Source: JABMQB01 sp963666575
GTDB lineage: Bacteria; Bacteroidota; Bacteroidia; Bacteroidales; Prolixibacteraceae
NCBI GenBank assembly: GCA_963666575.2
Contig: CAXXYG010000019.1
Span: 248,001 to 312,000, forward strand
DNA: 64,000 nucleotides
Direction: 5' to 3'
How positions within the stretch are numbered: position 1 is the stretch's first letter; each line of letters begins with the position of its first letter. The position numbers were made by a program, and so were the translations under genes. The notes beneath the pieces are model-generated. The model saw nothing but the letters and a program-made list of their open reading frames with translations. It did no database searches and was not told where the DNA came from. Of the stretch, positions 17,194 through 26,700 are shown in pieces.

Positions 17194-19218
17194 TTATAAA
17201 CCAGGAAAAGTCCACTTCTTCAGTGAATCAGGAATCAATTTATTGTTGCGGCATACATAATTGTTTTTCCGAATAAAATTATCCAATTCATCTTTTAACT
17301 GTTTTTGAATTTCCGAATTATCGATTGGTTCAATATCCATATTCGGATAAATTTGATACAACCTACCATTCGCCCAAAAATTTTCACCATTTACAATATC
17401 CATTATTTCATTTTTATTCCTCATCAATGGATAGGTGTTTATGTTCCTAAAATCAGTTGAATTATCAAGTCCATGCCCCACCCATGATGCAGCTGTAGGG
17501 CGCGAAATATAGTTGCCTCCGTTCAATAGAGCAATCAACGAGGGTGTTATATCGAAATGAGTAACCACAGAAGAGAATTTTTCGGGTTTTTTAAGTAATG
17601 GAGAATAAATTAACAGTGGTACATGAAACCGGTCGAGTTGAGTACTTATTGGGATTTCAGGCATACGGTGATCACCTGTAATTACAAAAATTGTATTTGA
17701 AAACGAGGGCAACTTTTTTATTTCATTAAAATAGAATTGTATCGATTCATCAAAATATAAAATAGAAGCAAACTGTTTCTTGTACTGCTGATTAAACAAT
17801 TTAATTTTACTGGTTAACTCTAACTGGTCCAATTTTTTTTCAAATTTTTGGTCGTAGTTGTTTTGATCCGGAATATTAAATGGATCATGCATGGCAATAG
17901 TTAACAAAACATCGATACTAGGTTTTTCCTGTTTTACTTTAAATTCCTGTAAATGCCTTTTAAAAATATCTTTATCACCATATCCCCAGGTAAAACCATT
18001 GTTAGTTGCTGGGAGTTTGGAATACCCATCACCAAATTTATTAATATCGATTATCTGGGTAATCCCTTGCCTTTTAAGGAACACATCCATATTATCAAAA
18101 TCAGCTTCGCCCCCATAGACAAATGAACTGTTATAACCTGCTTGTTTTTTTAACAAACTTATGAGGCTTATATGGTCGGGCATTTTTTCGTCCAATTCGG
18201 CAAAACCATGGTCGCCAAATGGCACCGATGCCAACATAGAAGGTAAAACCTCAAAAGTACGCCCCGACGTACTTAGGCAATTTTCCCAATAAAGGCTTTG
18301 TTCCATTAAAGAATCCAAAAACGGAGTGTAACTCCCTAAATATGCCCCTTCTCCAACGTACGCCCTGCCCAGGCTTTCAACTATTATAAAAACAAAATTT
18401 GGTGGTGTTTCACCTAATTCAAAATAGGTTCCCAATACATCGGGTGTTGTTTCAGTGTGAAGAAAGGGAAATTCAGAATCAATGTAAGTAAATGGATTTT
18501 CACTCGATGAAGGTACCTCCTTTTTAAAAGTATATGTTTGATTATTAATTTTTCCTTTTTGCCAATAATGATTGGCAATACTTTCAGCAAAAAAATTCAG
18601 TTTATTAGTTGCAATAAACAGCCTGAATTCATTGGTATATTTCGAAGGATTTTGGTGTAACATTTTTAAAGGTAAAAAACTCCCTATCATCAAAACAGTT
18701 AAAAGTACTATAAACCATGGTTTGACCTTTATATAAACATGTTTAATAAAAATCCTGACCATAAAAGTCAGGTACAACACAATCAATATAAACGGTATCA
18801 GATTTAAATCACCCGATGTTTCAATTGTATGTTTTATTTCATCGATTGAATAACCCAATAAATCGGCTCCCAACGGTACTCTGGCGGTCGAAAAATATTG
18901 CAGCATCAGCATATTGGTTAATATGAGGACCACACTTAAAACAATAAAAAAATACTTGGCTGCTTTCTGACTAAAATAAGCAATTAACAAAAAAGGTATT
19001 ATTAAAATTGCCGAAATTCGTAAATATAAAATGAGGTCGTATTTTAAACCTATTAAAATACTCACACTGCTGCCCGGAGGATAATTTGAAATGTTTGAGG
19101 TTACAAAAAACTCATATACCCGAACCATCAAAACCATAGAAGCGAGTATAAAACTTAAACTGATAAAACGCCTGTATGACCGATAAATAAGTTGCAAAGA
19201 TTCTCTAAAATGCGTCAT
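17194..19218 (-). CDS. LtaS-like membrane phosphoglycerol transferase / sulfatase-fold protein
   Basis: About five membrane helices fill residues 15-187, then an extracytoplasmic alkaline-phosphatase-superfamily domain. Catalytic features are FIIVES (E281), the nucleophile T321 in STSGRTFEVLP, H444 in AMHDPFN, and ITGDHRMPE (D516, H517). This is the lipoteichoic acid synthase/MdoB/EptA layout: moving phosphoglycerol, phosphoethanolamine or a similar group from a lipid onto a glycan. The gene starts 8 bases after the YaiO-type barrel gene and ends the GT2/YaiO cluster, so it most likely decorates the polysaccharide made by that cluster (inference). The donor group is not readable from sequence. 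Confidence 0.9.
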   Translation of the reverse strand: MTHFRESLQLIYRSYRRFISLSFILASMVLMVRVYEFFVTSNISNYPPGSSVSILIGLKYDLILYLRISAILIIPFLLIAYFSQKAAKYFFIVLSVVLILTNMLMLQYFSTARVPLGADLLGYSIDEIKHTIETSGDLNLIPFILIVLYLTFMVRIFIKHVYIKVKPWFIVLLTVLMIGSFLPLKMLHQNPSKYTNEFRLFIATNKLNFFAESIANHYWQKGKINNQTYTFKKEVPSSSENPFTYIDSEFPFLHTETTPDVLGTYFELGETPPNFVFIIVESLGRAYVGEGAYLGSYTPFLDSLMEQSLYWENCLSTSGRTFEVLPSMLASVPFGDHGFAELDEKMPDHISLISLLKKQAGYNSSFVYGGEADFDNMDVFLKRQGITQIIDINKFGDGYSKLPATNNGFTWGYGDKDIFKRHLQEFKVKQEKPSIDVLLTIAMHDPFNIPDQNNYDQKFEKKLDQLELTSKIKLFNQQYKKQFASILYFDESIQFYFNEIKKLPSFSNTIFVITGDHRMPEIPISTQLDRFHVPLLIYSPLLKKPEKFSSVVTHFDITPSLIALLNGGNYISRPTAASWVGHGLDNSTDFRNINTYPLMRNKNEIMDIVNGENFWANGRLYQIYPNMDIEPIDNSEIQKQLKDELDNFIRKNNYVCRNNKLIPDSLKKWTFPGL

Positions 19219-19226
19219 ATAAAATC

Positions 19227-20462
19227 TTAAAATAATCGTGCTATACTAATATCAACGGTATAATATCCTGAAAATGTGCCTGCTATCCTTTCTTCATTGC
19301 CCCATACTCCGCCAGTATTTAATATCCAAACATGGTTAAAAATATGGTTAAACTCCATACGTATCGACCGCGTTTTTAATGTAAGTTTTTGCCCTGAATC
19401 AATCAAATTCCGATTATCGTCGGGCGAAACACCATAACCTAAGCGTAATCCCAGGTAATTTTCAGGATCAGAAAAGTAACGCCGCATCTGCAATAATCCT
19501 GAAACAGACGTACCATCATCGCCGGGGGTTACAAACGAACGAAGTGAAATCCAATAATTCCCCACATATTTTCCAAGAGTTGCTGTATAAATACCTACAT
19601 TTGAGCTACTGAAAAATAACATTCGCATTCCAATTGAGCCCTCAAATGACTTCGGAAAATTGTGGTACAATTCCAGCCCCATGCGGTTTTTAGGGAAAAT
19701 TGTATTCTCAGAAAATCCATAATTTACATAACCATAATTATTTTCACCCAATTTAGGGTAAGCATCCACTTCGTACTGATAACCAGTTGTACCAAACCGG
19801 TTTGCCCTATTTGCCCGCAGTATAACTGACCCAAATTTTGTTTTGCGGCTATATGATAAAGCCGCTATTTGCCACGGATCGCGGTTAAATTCTTTATCAA
19901 ATAAATCGAGGGTATATGATATTTTAATTGCATTTTTCATCAAATCAAGCCGGTATTCCTTCAGTTTTTTTATTACTTCAGCATTACCCGGATTTTTTTT
20001 GTAAAATTCCTCGAGAGTAATAACAGCTTCGTCAAATTTCTCATAACTGTGCAGTATTTTTGCTTTTTTTAATACAAATTCAGCCGCTACTGAATCTTTC
20101 TCCAATGCCATGTCACAATATTCAACTGCTTTTAAGTAATTTTCCGACCAATATTCAACATCTGCCAGAGCTCCTAGCACCTCCATATTTTCCGGTTTAT
20201 TTTCCCTTACATCATAAAAAACCACTCGTGCCGAATCGTATTTTCCATCCCAAGCATAAGTGCGCCCTAACAAAAGCGCCACATCAGAATTAAATCCATT
20301 TGACAGAATTTTCCTACAAACTTCCCGAGCCTTTTCACGTTGACCATTAAAAGCATAATCCCGGGCTTGATCAAATGTTTGGGCGATAGTGCTATTACTA
20401 AATCCTAAAATCAAGGCCAAAGCCAATAAAGCAACTGTTCGATGAATAAAATTATGCAGCAT
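19227..20462 (-). CDS. YaiO-type outer-membrane barrel with N-terminal TPRs
   Basis: A signal peptide (about residues 1-27, ending STIAQ) is followed by TPR-like repeats (about 30-170; ARDYAFNGQREKAREVCRKI, LLGRTYAWDGKYDSARVVF, LAKAVEYCDMAL-like) and then a barrel (about 175-411) with alternating strands ending in an aromatic terminal residue (SIARLF). This matches the YaiO family, which in E. coli is encoded near a GT2 glycosyltransferase (YaiP). TPR plus barrel is also the plan of polysaccharide exporters such as PgaA and BcsC, so a role in export across the outer membrane is likely. It lies 88 bases after the GT2 gene and 8 before the LtaS-like gene. Confidence 0.88.
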   Translation of the reverse strand: MLHNFIHRTVALLALALILGFSNSTIAQTFDQARDYAFNGQREKAREVCRKILSNGFNSDVALLLGRTYAWDGKYDSARVVFYDVRENKPENMEVLGALADVEYWSENYLKAVEYCDMALEKDSVAAEFVLKKAKILHSYEKFDEAVITLEEFYKKNPGNAEVIKKLKEYRLDLMKNAIKISYTLDLFDKEFNRDPWQIAALSYSRKTKFGSVILRANRANRFGTTGYQYEVDAYPKLGENNYGYVNYGFSENTIFPKNRMGLELYHNFPKSFEGSIGMRMLFFSSSNVGIYTATLGKYVGNYWISLRSFVTPGDDGTSVSGLLQMRRYFSDPENYLGLRLGYGVSPDDNRNLIDSGQKLTLKTRSIRMEFNHIFNHVWILNTGGVWGNEERIAGTFSGYYTVDISIARLF

Positions 20463-20550
20463 AATATTAAAATTTAAACTAAATATACTCCTGACATTAT
20501 TGTTTCTAATTTAATAACCAAAATACATAACCTGTTGTTTAAGAAACTGT

Positions 20551-21993
20551 TCAATCAATCCCTTCTTCGCTATTATTTTGTTTGCTAAAACCTTCCCTTG
20601 TCATTTGCCCCCATGTTTTTTTCTTTTTTATAAAATAATCAATATTTCCCATGATAGCCCAATATACAACCAATGGGTGATAAAATATTGGTTCAACCCA
20701 GGCAGTTAAAATTAGCTTTAAAATTTTCCATCTCTTTTTATACCTGTGATGCGCTAAATGGTCGAATAAAATTGCATAAGTCGAGAAAGTGATAGAGAAA
20801 AAATAAACAAAAAACACCATCACATAAAAATAAGGCCAATTGGGTTCCCCGAATAACGCAATAATTATAAAATATAGTATTCCCGCTATTTCAATAAGAG
20901 GTGCCAACCATTCAAACAATACCCAATAAGGGTGTGAAACCATACCCATAAATTTATATTTAGGGTTTAAAAAAATATCCCAATGCAGGAACAAAGTGTC
21001 AATGGTACCCCTTGTCCACCTGTTTCGCTGGCTCCCCAACACTTTTAAACTAGACGGAGCTTCGGTCCAACAAAGCGGATCGGAAATATAAACAACCGAA
21101 TACAGATTTTTTTTCTTAGCCATAAATTTTCGCATGCGGACGACCAATTCCATGTCTTCACCAACCGAGTTCGTTAAGTATCCGCCACATCCTATTACAA
21201 CATCTTTATCGAACAAACCAAGCGCCCCTGATATTAAAAGCAACCCATCGAGACGGCTCCAGGCCAGGCGCCCCATTAAAAAAGCCCTGTTGTATTCAAT
21301 AACCTGGCAACGGGGTAAAAATTTATCGGGCACATTGATTTCAACCAATTGCCCGTCTTCGATAACACATGAATTGGCAATTCTGATTACCCCTCCAACT
21401 GCTATCACTTTTTTGTCGGTTTCTTCATAAAATGGTTTTATCAATTTTTGAAGTGCGTAGGGGTCAATTATTGAATCAACATCGATGGAAATAAAATAAT
21501 CGCCCTTAGCGATATTTATCCCTGAATTAAGGGCATCGCCCTTCCCTCCATTCCGCTTATCAATTACTGTTAAATTACTAAACGCCTTTTTTTTCGATTT
21601 ATAAACACTCAATATTTCGACACATGGAATTTTGTAATCAAAAACATAAGGCACTTCTTCCAAATCAAATGCGGCAATTGTCTTTTCGAGTGTGTCATCG
21701 CTACTTCCGTCATTAACAATTACAATTTCGAAACTCGGGTAATGTAAACCATGCAACGCTTTAATATTTTCGACAATGGTAAGCGATTCATTAAAGGCAG
21801 GGGCAATTACTGATATTAATGGCGCAAATGGAGATGAAATAATCGCATCGTAATTAGTAATTTTTGCATTGTGATAGTTTCGGCGTAACTCTTTTGCCGA
21901 AAGAATTGCCAACCAAAAATATGCGCTAAAAATCACAATGGCATAAATAAGTATAAATGTTTCGAAAATAATTTTAAAAATTTCTGCTGCCAT
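20551..21993 (-). CDS. Processive family 2 glycosyltransferase (membrane)
   Basis: An N-terminal helix (about 8-32) precedes a GT2 domain: APAFNES, VNDGSSDDT, D171-V-D173 in ISIDVDS, E279-D280 in SVGEDME, and QRNRW (322-326), the Q-x-x-R-W motif of processive synthases such as BcsA, PgaC and hyaluronan synthase. Three or four membrane helices follow (about 355-420). It should polymerise a sugar nucleotide on the cytoplasmic face and thread the chain through the membrane. No PilZ domain is present, so c-di-GMP control through this subunit is not indicated. It starts 6 bases after the HEAT-repeat gene. Confidence 0.92.
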   Translation of the reverse strand: MAAEIFKIIFETFILIYAIVIFSAYFWLAILSAKELRRNYHNAKITNYDAIISSPFAPLISVIAPAFNESLTIVENIKALHGLHYPSFEIVIVNDGSSDDTLEKTIAAFDLEEVPYVFDYKIPCVEILSVYKSKKKAFSNLTVIDKRNGGKGDALNSGINIAKGDYFISIDVDSIIDPYALQKLIKPFYEETDKKVIAVGGVIRIANSCVIEDGQLVEINVPDKFLPRCQVIEYNRAFLMGRLAWSRLDGLLLISGALGLFDKDVVIGCGGYLTNSVGEDMELVVRMRKFMAKKKNLYSVVYISDPLCWTEAPSSLKVLGSQRNRWTRGTIDTLFLHWDIFLNPKYKFMGMVSHPYWVLFEWLAPLIEIAGILYFIIIALFGEPNWPYFYVMVFFVYFFSITFSTYAILFDHLAHHRYKKRWKILKLILTAWVEPIFYHPLVVYWAIMGNIDYFIKKKKTWGQMTREGFSKQNNSEEGID

Positions 21994-21999
21994 AATCCT

Positions 22000-23661
22000 T
22001 TAATTTCGTAAATCAGTAACATGAGCAATAAAAGGTGCCAGCTTTTTTTCAAAGGAGAGATTTAAATCCTCTAACCTTTCTCTGGCAGTATTATTCATAT
22101 AATACATTGACCGGCATGCTTCAGTTTTTGGCGAGATTGAGTCCGTTTGAATTATTCCTTCCAAAAATTCAAAATCATTTTCATCGCCAATAGTCCGAAA
22201 TACTTTAATAATTTCCAGCTTATTCTTTTCCGTTTCATCCGAATAAATATTTTTAATCAACTCTTTTCCATCGTATAACCGCAAGTCATTAATTGCTTTA
22301 ATACATAAATAACGTGTCAATTCAACAGGGCTTTTAAGCAAATTAAATATTTCGGAGGCATTTTCGAGCTGTTGAAAAAAACTAATCATCTGCAAACAAA
22401 AGTTCCTCACGTTCGGATGTTCCGAGTCTAAATAATCGACAAATGAAGGAACAGGCAGTTGGTGCAACCGAAACAGGTGGAAGGCAGTTAATTGAGTCCA
22501 GCGGGTAAATGGACTTGTTAATGTTTTCAGAAATTCAAATGGTTTATCTTCGTGTAACCTGATGTATGAAGTTTGCGCTTCGGCCCTCACCAAATCATTC
22601 GAATCGTTCAAATAATCAGGAATAATTTCTAAAGCTCCTTTCGAGTACAAATAGGTCAAATCGCGCATACCCTGAACTTTTTTATAGTACATTGCCGATT
22701 TAGCAGCTTTTAAGGCACTTTTATGCAATCCAAGTTTTACAAATATTTCAGGGATCTGATCATCCATTCCGCCTTTTAAATTATCCTGAAAATTAAATAA
22801 TATGGTTGAAACAATTTTTTTATTTAACGGACGAGATATTTTTTTCAATTTAACCAGAACTTTTCCCCAATCAATTTCACCAAATAAATACGAAAGCAAC
22901 ACTTCTTCGTACATGGTTCGATAAACCTTAATATAACGCTCTTTCCTATTTTTTGATTTATTGGAATAATACAAAACCAGAACTACAAAAATTACATTCA
23001 GAATAAAAAACAGTATCAATAAAATTAAAAGTAGGATGATTGGGTAAACGAATATTTTCTCAACAACCCGACGGTAAAACCGATTCAACAGAAATGGAAA
23101 ATGTTTATCCCCGTAGATAATCAAATTGTTTTTTATTTGAAGAGCCTTTTCTTCTCCAATTAGATTTAATAGCAAATAATTATTTTTATTAAGTGCTACC
23201 TGCCTTTTATTTTTTACAGATGTTTCAGGAATATTTTGTGGTTTTATAATTGTAGTTTTAATACTGTCTTCCAGAGGAATTATGGTGTCAGTAATAGGAA
23301 CAGAATCACTTATTTGGGTTTGTTGTTGAATACTATCAGCAACCTCAATAATTCGAGGGTACGCCATTGGCAACTTGGTTTTTTCCACAATCTCTATTGA
23401 ATAGTCTGTTGCTTGTTTTATAGTTTCAAAATTACCAACATAATATTGATACCACCCCCCCAAATACACTTCGGTTATACTATCGGAAACGTTGTACTGT
23501 TTTACAAAATCCTGAATATTTATGGCAGTTTTTGAGGCTCCGATTTGAACAACAATTTTCTGATTTGTATACCCGTCGAAAGGAACCATTACCAGAATTC
23601 CCACAAGCAGACTCGCACTATAAATCATCAATTTTACACAAGTAAATTTGATTGATTTCAT
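22000..23661 (-). CDS. SPOR-like / transmembrane / HEAT-repeat protein
   Basis: Residues 9-30 form a signal or anchor. Residues about 32-95 look like a SPOR-type peptidoglycan-binding fold (VVQIGASKTAI, WYQYYVGNFETIKQA). After a linker comes a strong membrane helix (about 203-236, LLLILLILFFILNVIFVVL), and the C-terminal half (about 250-550) consists of HEAT-like helical pairs (NDSNDLVRAEAQTSYIRL, EHPNVRNFCLQMISF). The protein thus has a periplasmic part and a cytoplasmic scaffold. Its stop is 6 bases from the GT2 start, so it probably holds or regulates the synthase. Not a family I can name; the domain reading is by pattern. Confidence 0.75.
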   Translation of the reverse strand: MKSIKFTCVKLMIYSASLLVGILVMVPFDGYTNQKIVVQIGASKTAINIQDFVKQYNVSDSITEVYLGGWYQYYVGNFETIKQATDYSIEIVEKTKLPMAYPRIIEVADSIQQQTQISDSVPITDTIIPLEDSIKTTIIKPQNIPETSVKNKRQVALNKNNYLLLNLIGEEKALQIKNNLIIYGDKHFPFLLNRFYRRVVEKIFVYPIILLLILLILFFILNVIFVVLVLYYSNKSKNRKERYIKVYRTMYEEVLLSYLFGEIDWGKVLVKLKKISRPLNKKIVSTILFNFQDNLKGGMDDQIPEIFVKLGLHKSALKAAKSAMYYKKVQGMRDLTYLYSKGALEIIPDYLNDSNDLVRAEAQTSYIRLHEDKPFEFLKTLTSPFTRWTQLTAFHLFRLHQLPVPSFVDYLDSEHPNVRNFCLQMISFFQQLENASEIFNLLKSPVELTRYLCIKAINDLRLYDGKELIKNIYSDETEKNKLEIIKVFRTIGDENDFEFLEGIIQTDSISPKTEACRSMYYMNNTARERLEDLNLSFEKKLAPFIAHVTDLRN

Positions 23662-23705
23662 CCCATTTTTTTTATAATAAACTAAAATACCCGAAGGCTT
23701 TCATA

Positions 23706-24074
23706 TTATCTCCTCATCGCCAACAACTTACGAACCCTTACATTTAACTCTATCAAACTAAATGGTTTAACCATAAAGTCATCAGCCCCCAATTCAAATG
23801 CTTTTAAAACATTATCCTCAGCCCCGGCAGCAGAAAGCACCATTATGGGAGTAGTATTTTTTCTTTCTTCGTTCAGAATCGAAATAACTTCAAGGCCATT
23901 CATACTTGGCATATACAAATCAGTTATAATCAAATCAACCTCAGTATCCTCAAGTATCTTAAGGCACTCCTTCCCATCAGCAGCTTTTATAATTTCATAA
24001 CCTTCGCGGGTCAGGCTATGCGCAATTGTCTCAAGTATTAATTTGTTATCTTCAGCAACTAATATCCTCTTCAT
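23706..24074 (-). CDS. Single-domain CheY-like response regulator
   Basis: The 122-residue protein is one receiver domain: acidic pocket E8-D9, phospho-acceptor D52 in IITDLYMPS, the conserved Thr/Ser region MVLSAAG, and the lysine in MVKPFS. It has no DNA-binding output domain, so it must act by protein contact. It is the first gene of the polysaccharide cluster, 44 bases before the HEAT-repeat gene, and probably signals to it or to the synthase (inference). No histidine kinase is nearby. Confidence 0.92.
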   Translation of the reverse strand: MKRILVAEDNKLILETIAHSLTREGYEIIKAADGKECLKILEDTEVDLIITDLYMPSMNGLEVISILNEERKNTTPIMVLSAAGAEDNVLKAFELGADDFMVKPFSLIELNVRVRKLLAMRR

Positions 24075-24445
24075 TTGTGTATAAATTAATTCTCCTTGTA
24101 TCTAAAATACCAATTGACCATCCAAGATAATAATTTTAGTTTTGTAACTATAACGAAGGTATAAAAACAAAACAAATAAAAAATGAATTCAACAAAGGTT
24201 TTTAACATAAACCAAATATCATTATATACCGCCACATTCATGCTTACAAGTTCAATCATAAGTTTGTTATACTAATAATATAACCATATAAAATTATAAA
24301 TACAATTTAGTATTGAGATTATTCCTTCATGAATAAATCCTCATGAAAAACAGCAACTACAGCATCTATAAAACAATTATCACCTCCAAATTTTTAGGTT
24401 TCCAGAACTGATTTAGGTATTTTTAGCACCCTAAACTAATTAATT
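24075..24445. other. Divergent intergenic region, no gene seen
   Basis: This AT-rich stretch separates the minus-strand response regulator and the plus-strand sulfatase, so it must hold promoters for both. Only a one-mismatch box (TATTTTTA, near 24417) without a matching TTG is visible. A 30-codon reading frame at 24183-24275 has no supporting features. Confidence 0.4.
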
Positions 24446-26203
24446 ATGAACCGGATTATACTTGCCTTATTTCTATCGGTTGTAGCTTTTTCCTGCTCTA
24501 ACAAAAAAATCATCGAACACCCGAATGTTATCGTTATTTTAAGCGACGACCAGGGCTGGGGCGACCTTGGCTTTAACGGAAATACTAACCTTCAAACACC
24601 CAACATCGACAAACTGGCAGAAAGCGGAGTTTCGTTCGACCGGTTTTATGTTTGCCCGGTATGCTCCCCTACCCGTGCTGAATTTTTAACCGGAAGGTAT
24701 CATCCGCGAAGTGGTGTTTACTCCACATCGGCAGGCGGTGAACGCCTCGACCTCGATGAAACCACCATTGCAGATATTTTCAAAAATGCAGGTTACAGCA
24801 CAGCAGCTTATGGGAAATGGCACAACGGAATGCAACCACCTTACCATCCAAATGCTCGGGGATTCGACGATTTTTATGGATTTTGCTCCGGACATTGGGG
24901 AAATTATTTCAGCCCAATGTTGGAACACAATGGGGAAATTGTAAAGGGAGAAGGTTTTATTGTTGATGATTTAACAACTCACGGAATAGATTTTATTGAA
25001 AAAAACAAAAACAACCCATTCTTTTTATACCTTCCCTTTAATACGCCACATTCACCCATGCAGGTTCCCGATAAATTCTGGAATAAATTTGAAAACAAGA
25101 ACCTGAATCTGCGAAACCGAAACCCTGAATCGGAAAATATTCAGCACACAAAAGCAGCACTTGCTATGTGTGAAAATATTGATTGGAACGTGGGAAGAAT
25201 TACAAAAAAACTTGAAGAACTGGGGCTTTCAGACAATACTATCGTTATCTATTTTTCGGACAACGGGCCAAATGGTTCGCGATGGAATGGAGGTATGAAA
25301 GGCCGCAAAGGCTCAACCGATGAAGGAGGAGTACGCTCGCCATTATTAATTAAATGGGACGGAAAAATAAAACATGGAAAAATAAAACAGATTTCGTCGG
25401 CAATTGATTTATTACCGACTCTAGTAAGCCTTTCCGGGATTAATTCTACAACGGAAAAGCCATTAGATGGAATCAACCTTTCGGAACAAATTCTAAAAAG
25501 TAACAGTGCCATATCCGAACGGTATGTTTTTAACCATTGGGGAAACCGTACCAGCGTCAGAAACCAACGATTCAGGCTTGATTATGATTTAAAGCTTTTC
25601 GACATGGACAATGAAGAGGGGCAAATTACAGATATTTCGGAATCGTTTCCAGAGATTAAAACCAAAATGGTTCAGGTTAAAAATGAATGGGAAAAAGAAG
25701 TTGTGTCGGAGCTACCTAAAATTGATAACCGTACTTTCCCTATTGGGCATCCCGATTATATTTATACTCAAATCCCTGCCCGCGATGGTAAAGCATTTGG
25801 AAATATTCAACGCTCAAACCGTTACCCCAATTGCAGCTTTTTTACCAATTGGACCAGTGTTGAAGATAAAATAACGTGGGAGGCAGAAGTCCTTGCCGAA
25901 GGTAATTTTGAAGTAACGCTGTATTACACTTGCCCCGAAAAAGATTTAGGTTCATCCTTTGAATTATCGTTCGGAGAAGATAAAATATCAGCACAAATTA
26001 CAGAAGCAAATGACCCGCCTTTAATGGGCATGGGAAATGACCGGGACCCACGAATTGAATCGTATGTTAAAGAGTTTAAACCCATAAATATGGGAACAAT
26101 TCACCTCTCAAAGGGGGTTGGTAATCTGGAATTAAAAGCAACCGAAATTTCCGGAGCACAAGCAATGGAATTTAGGATGCTGGTTTTAAAAAGGATTATT
26201 TAA
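24446..26203 (+). CDS. S1-family sulfatase lipoprotein
   Basis: A lipoprotein signal (VVAFSC, Cys17) leads to the sulfatase domain. Calcium ligands lie in LSDDQGWGD (D34, D35), and the catalytic cysteine is C73 in VCSPTRAEFLTGR, fitting the C-x-P-x-R sequence that is converted to formylglycine. FSDNGP supplies the second metal site. After about residue 430 an additional beta-sandwich-like domain (FTNWTSVEDKITWEAEV onward) follows, probably substrate binding. It should cut a sulfate ester from a glycan or other compound in the periplasm. It is not next to any SusC/SusD pair facing the same way, and no maturase gene is in the window. Confidence 0.95.
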   Translation: MNRIILALFLSVVAFSCSNKKIIEHPNVIVILSDDQGWGDLGFNGNTNLQTPNIDKLAESGVSFDRFYVCPVCSPTRAEFLTGRYHPRSGVYSTSAGGERLDLDETTIADIFKNAGYSTAAYGKWHNGMQPPYHPNARGFDDFYGFCSGHWGNYFSPMLEHNGEIVKGEGFIVDDLTTHGIDFIEKNKNNPFFLYLPFNTPHSPMQVPDKFWNKFENKNLNLRNRNPESENIQHTKAALAMCENIDWNVGRITKKLEELGLSDNTIVIYFSDNGPNGSRWNGGMKGRKGSTDEGGVRSPLLIKWDGKIKHGKIKQISSAIDLLPTLVSLSGINSTTEKPLDGINLSEQILKSNSAISERYVFNHWGNRTSVRNQRFRLDYDLKLFDMDNEEGQITDISESFPEIKTKMVQVKNEWEKEVVSELPKIDNRTFPIGHPDYIYTQIPARDGKAFGNIQRSNRYPNCSFFTNWTSVEDKITWEAEVLAEGNFEVTLYYTCPEKDLGSSFELSFGEDKISAQITEANDPPLMGMGNDRDPRIESYVKEFKPINMGTIHLSKGVGNLELKATEISGAQAMEFRMLVLKRII

Positions 26204-26251
26204 TTAAGTCAATTAATATCTTCTGAATTAAGGATTATAAAATTTGGCGTT

Positions 26252-26674
26252 ATGGGAAATAAAAAAGTAACGGGTATTGGAGGTATTTTCTTTAAATCTG
26301 AAGATCCTAAAAAAATGAGAGATTGGTACAGTAAAAACTTGGGATTGGTAACCAATGAATATGGCTCGTTATTTGAGTTCCGGAATTCGGAAGAACCAAA
26401 AAACAAGGCGTATTTGCAGTGGAGCCCGTTTGCGGCCAACACCGAATATTTTAAACCTTCGGAAAAAGAATTTATGATTAATTACCGGGTCGAAAACCTC
26501 GAAGAATTGGTTGTAGAATTAAAAGAAGCAGGTGTTATCATCCTTGATGAAATTGAAACTTACGAATACGGGAAGTTTGTACACATCCTCGATCCTGAAA
26601 ACAATAAAATTGAGTTGTGGGAACCTGTTGATTCGTGTTTTACGAAATTGTACGAGGGGAAAACGACTAAATAA
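26252..26674 (+). CDS. VOC-family (glyoxalase/bleomycin-resistance fold) protein
   Basis: A 140-residue single VOC domain: FFKSEDPKKMRDWYSKNLGL, VENLEELVVELKEAGV and HILDPENNKIELWEP are the conserved blocks, with E at the end of the last strand as a metal ligand. No signal peptide. These proteins act as lyases, isomerases, dioxygenases or binding proteins, and the substrate is not predictable here. It lies 48 bases downstream of the sulfatase and may share its transcript. Confidence 0.88.
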   Translation: MGNKKVTGIGGIFFKSEDPKKMRDWYSKNLGLVTNEYGSLFEFRNSEEPKNKAYLQWSPFAANTEYFKPSEKEFMINYRVENLEELVVELKEAGVIILDEIETYEYGKFVHILDPENNKIELWEPVDSCFTKLYEGKTTK

Positions 26675-26700
26675 AAAACACTTTCATGTGGTCAAGGCAA

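Noticed and set aside
24183..24275. 30-codon plus-strand ORF in the divergent region
   Set aside because: Too short, no motif or ribosome-binding site; AT-rich DNA yields such frames by chance.
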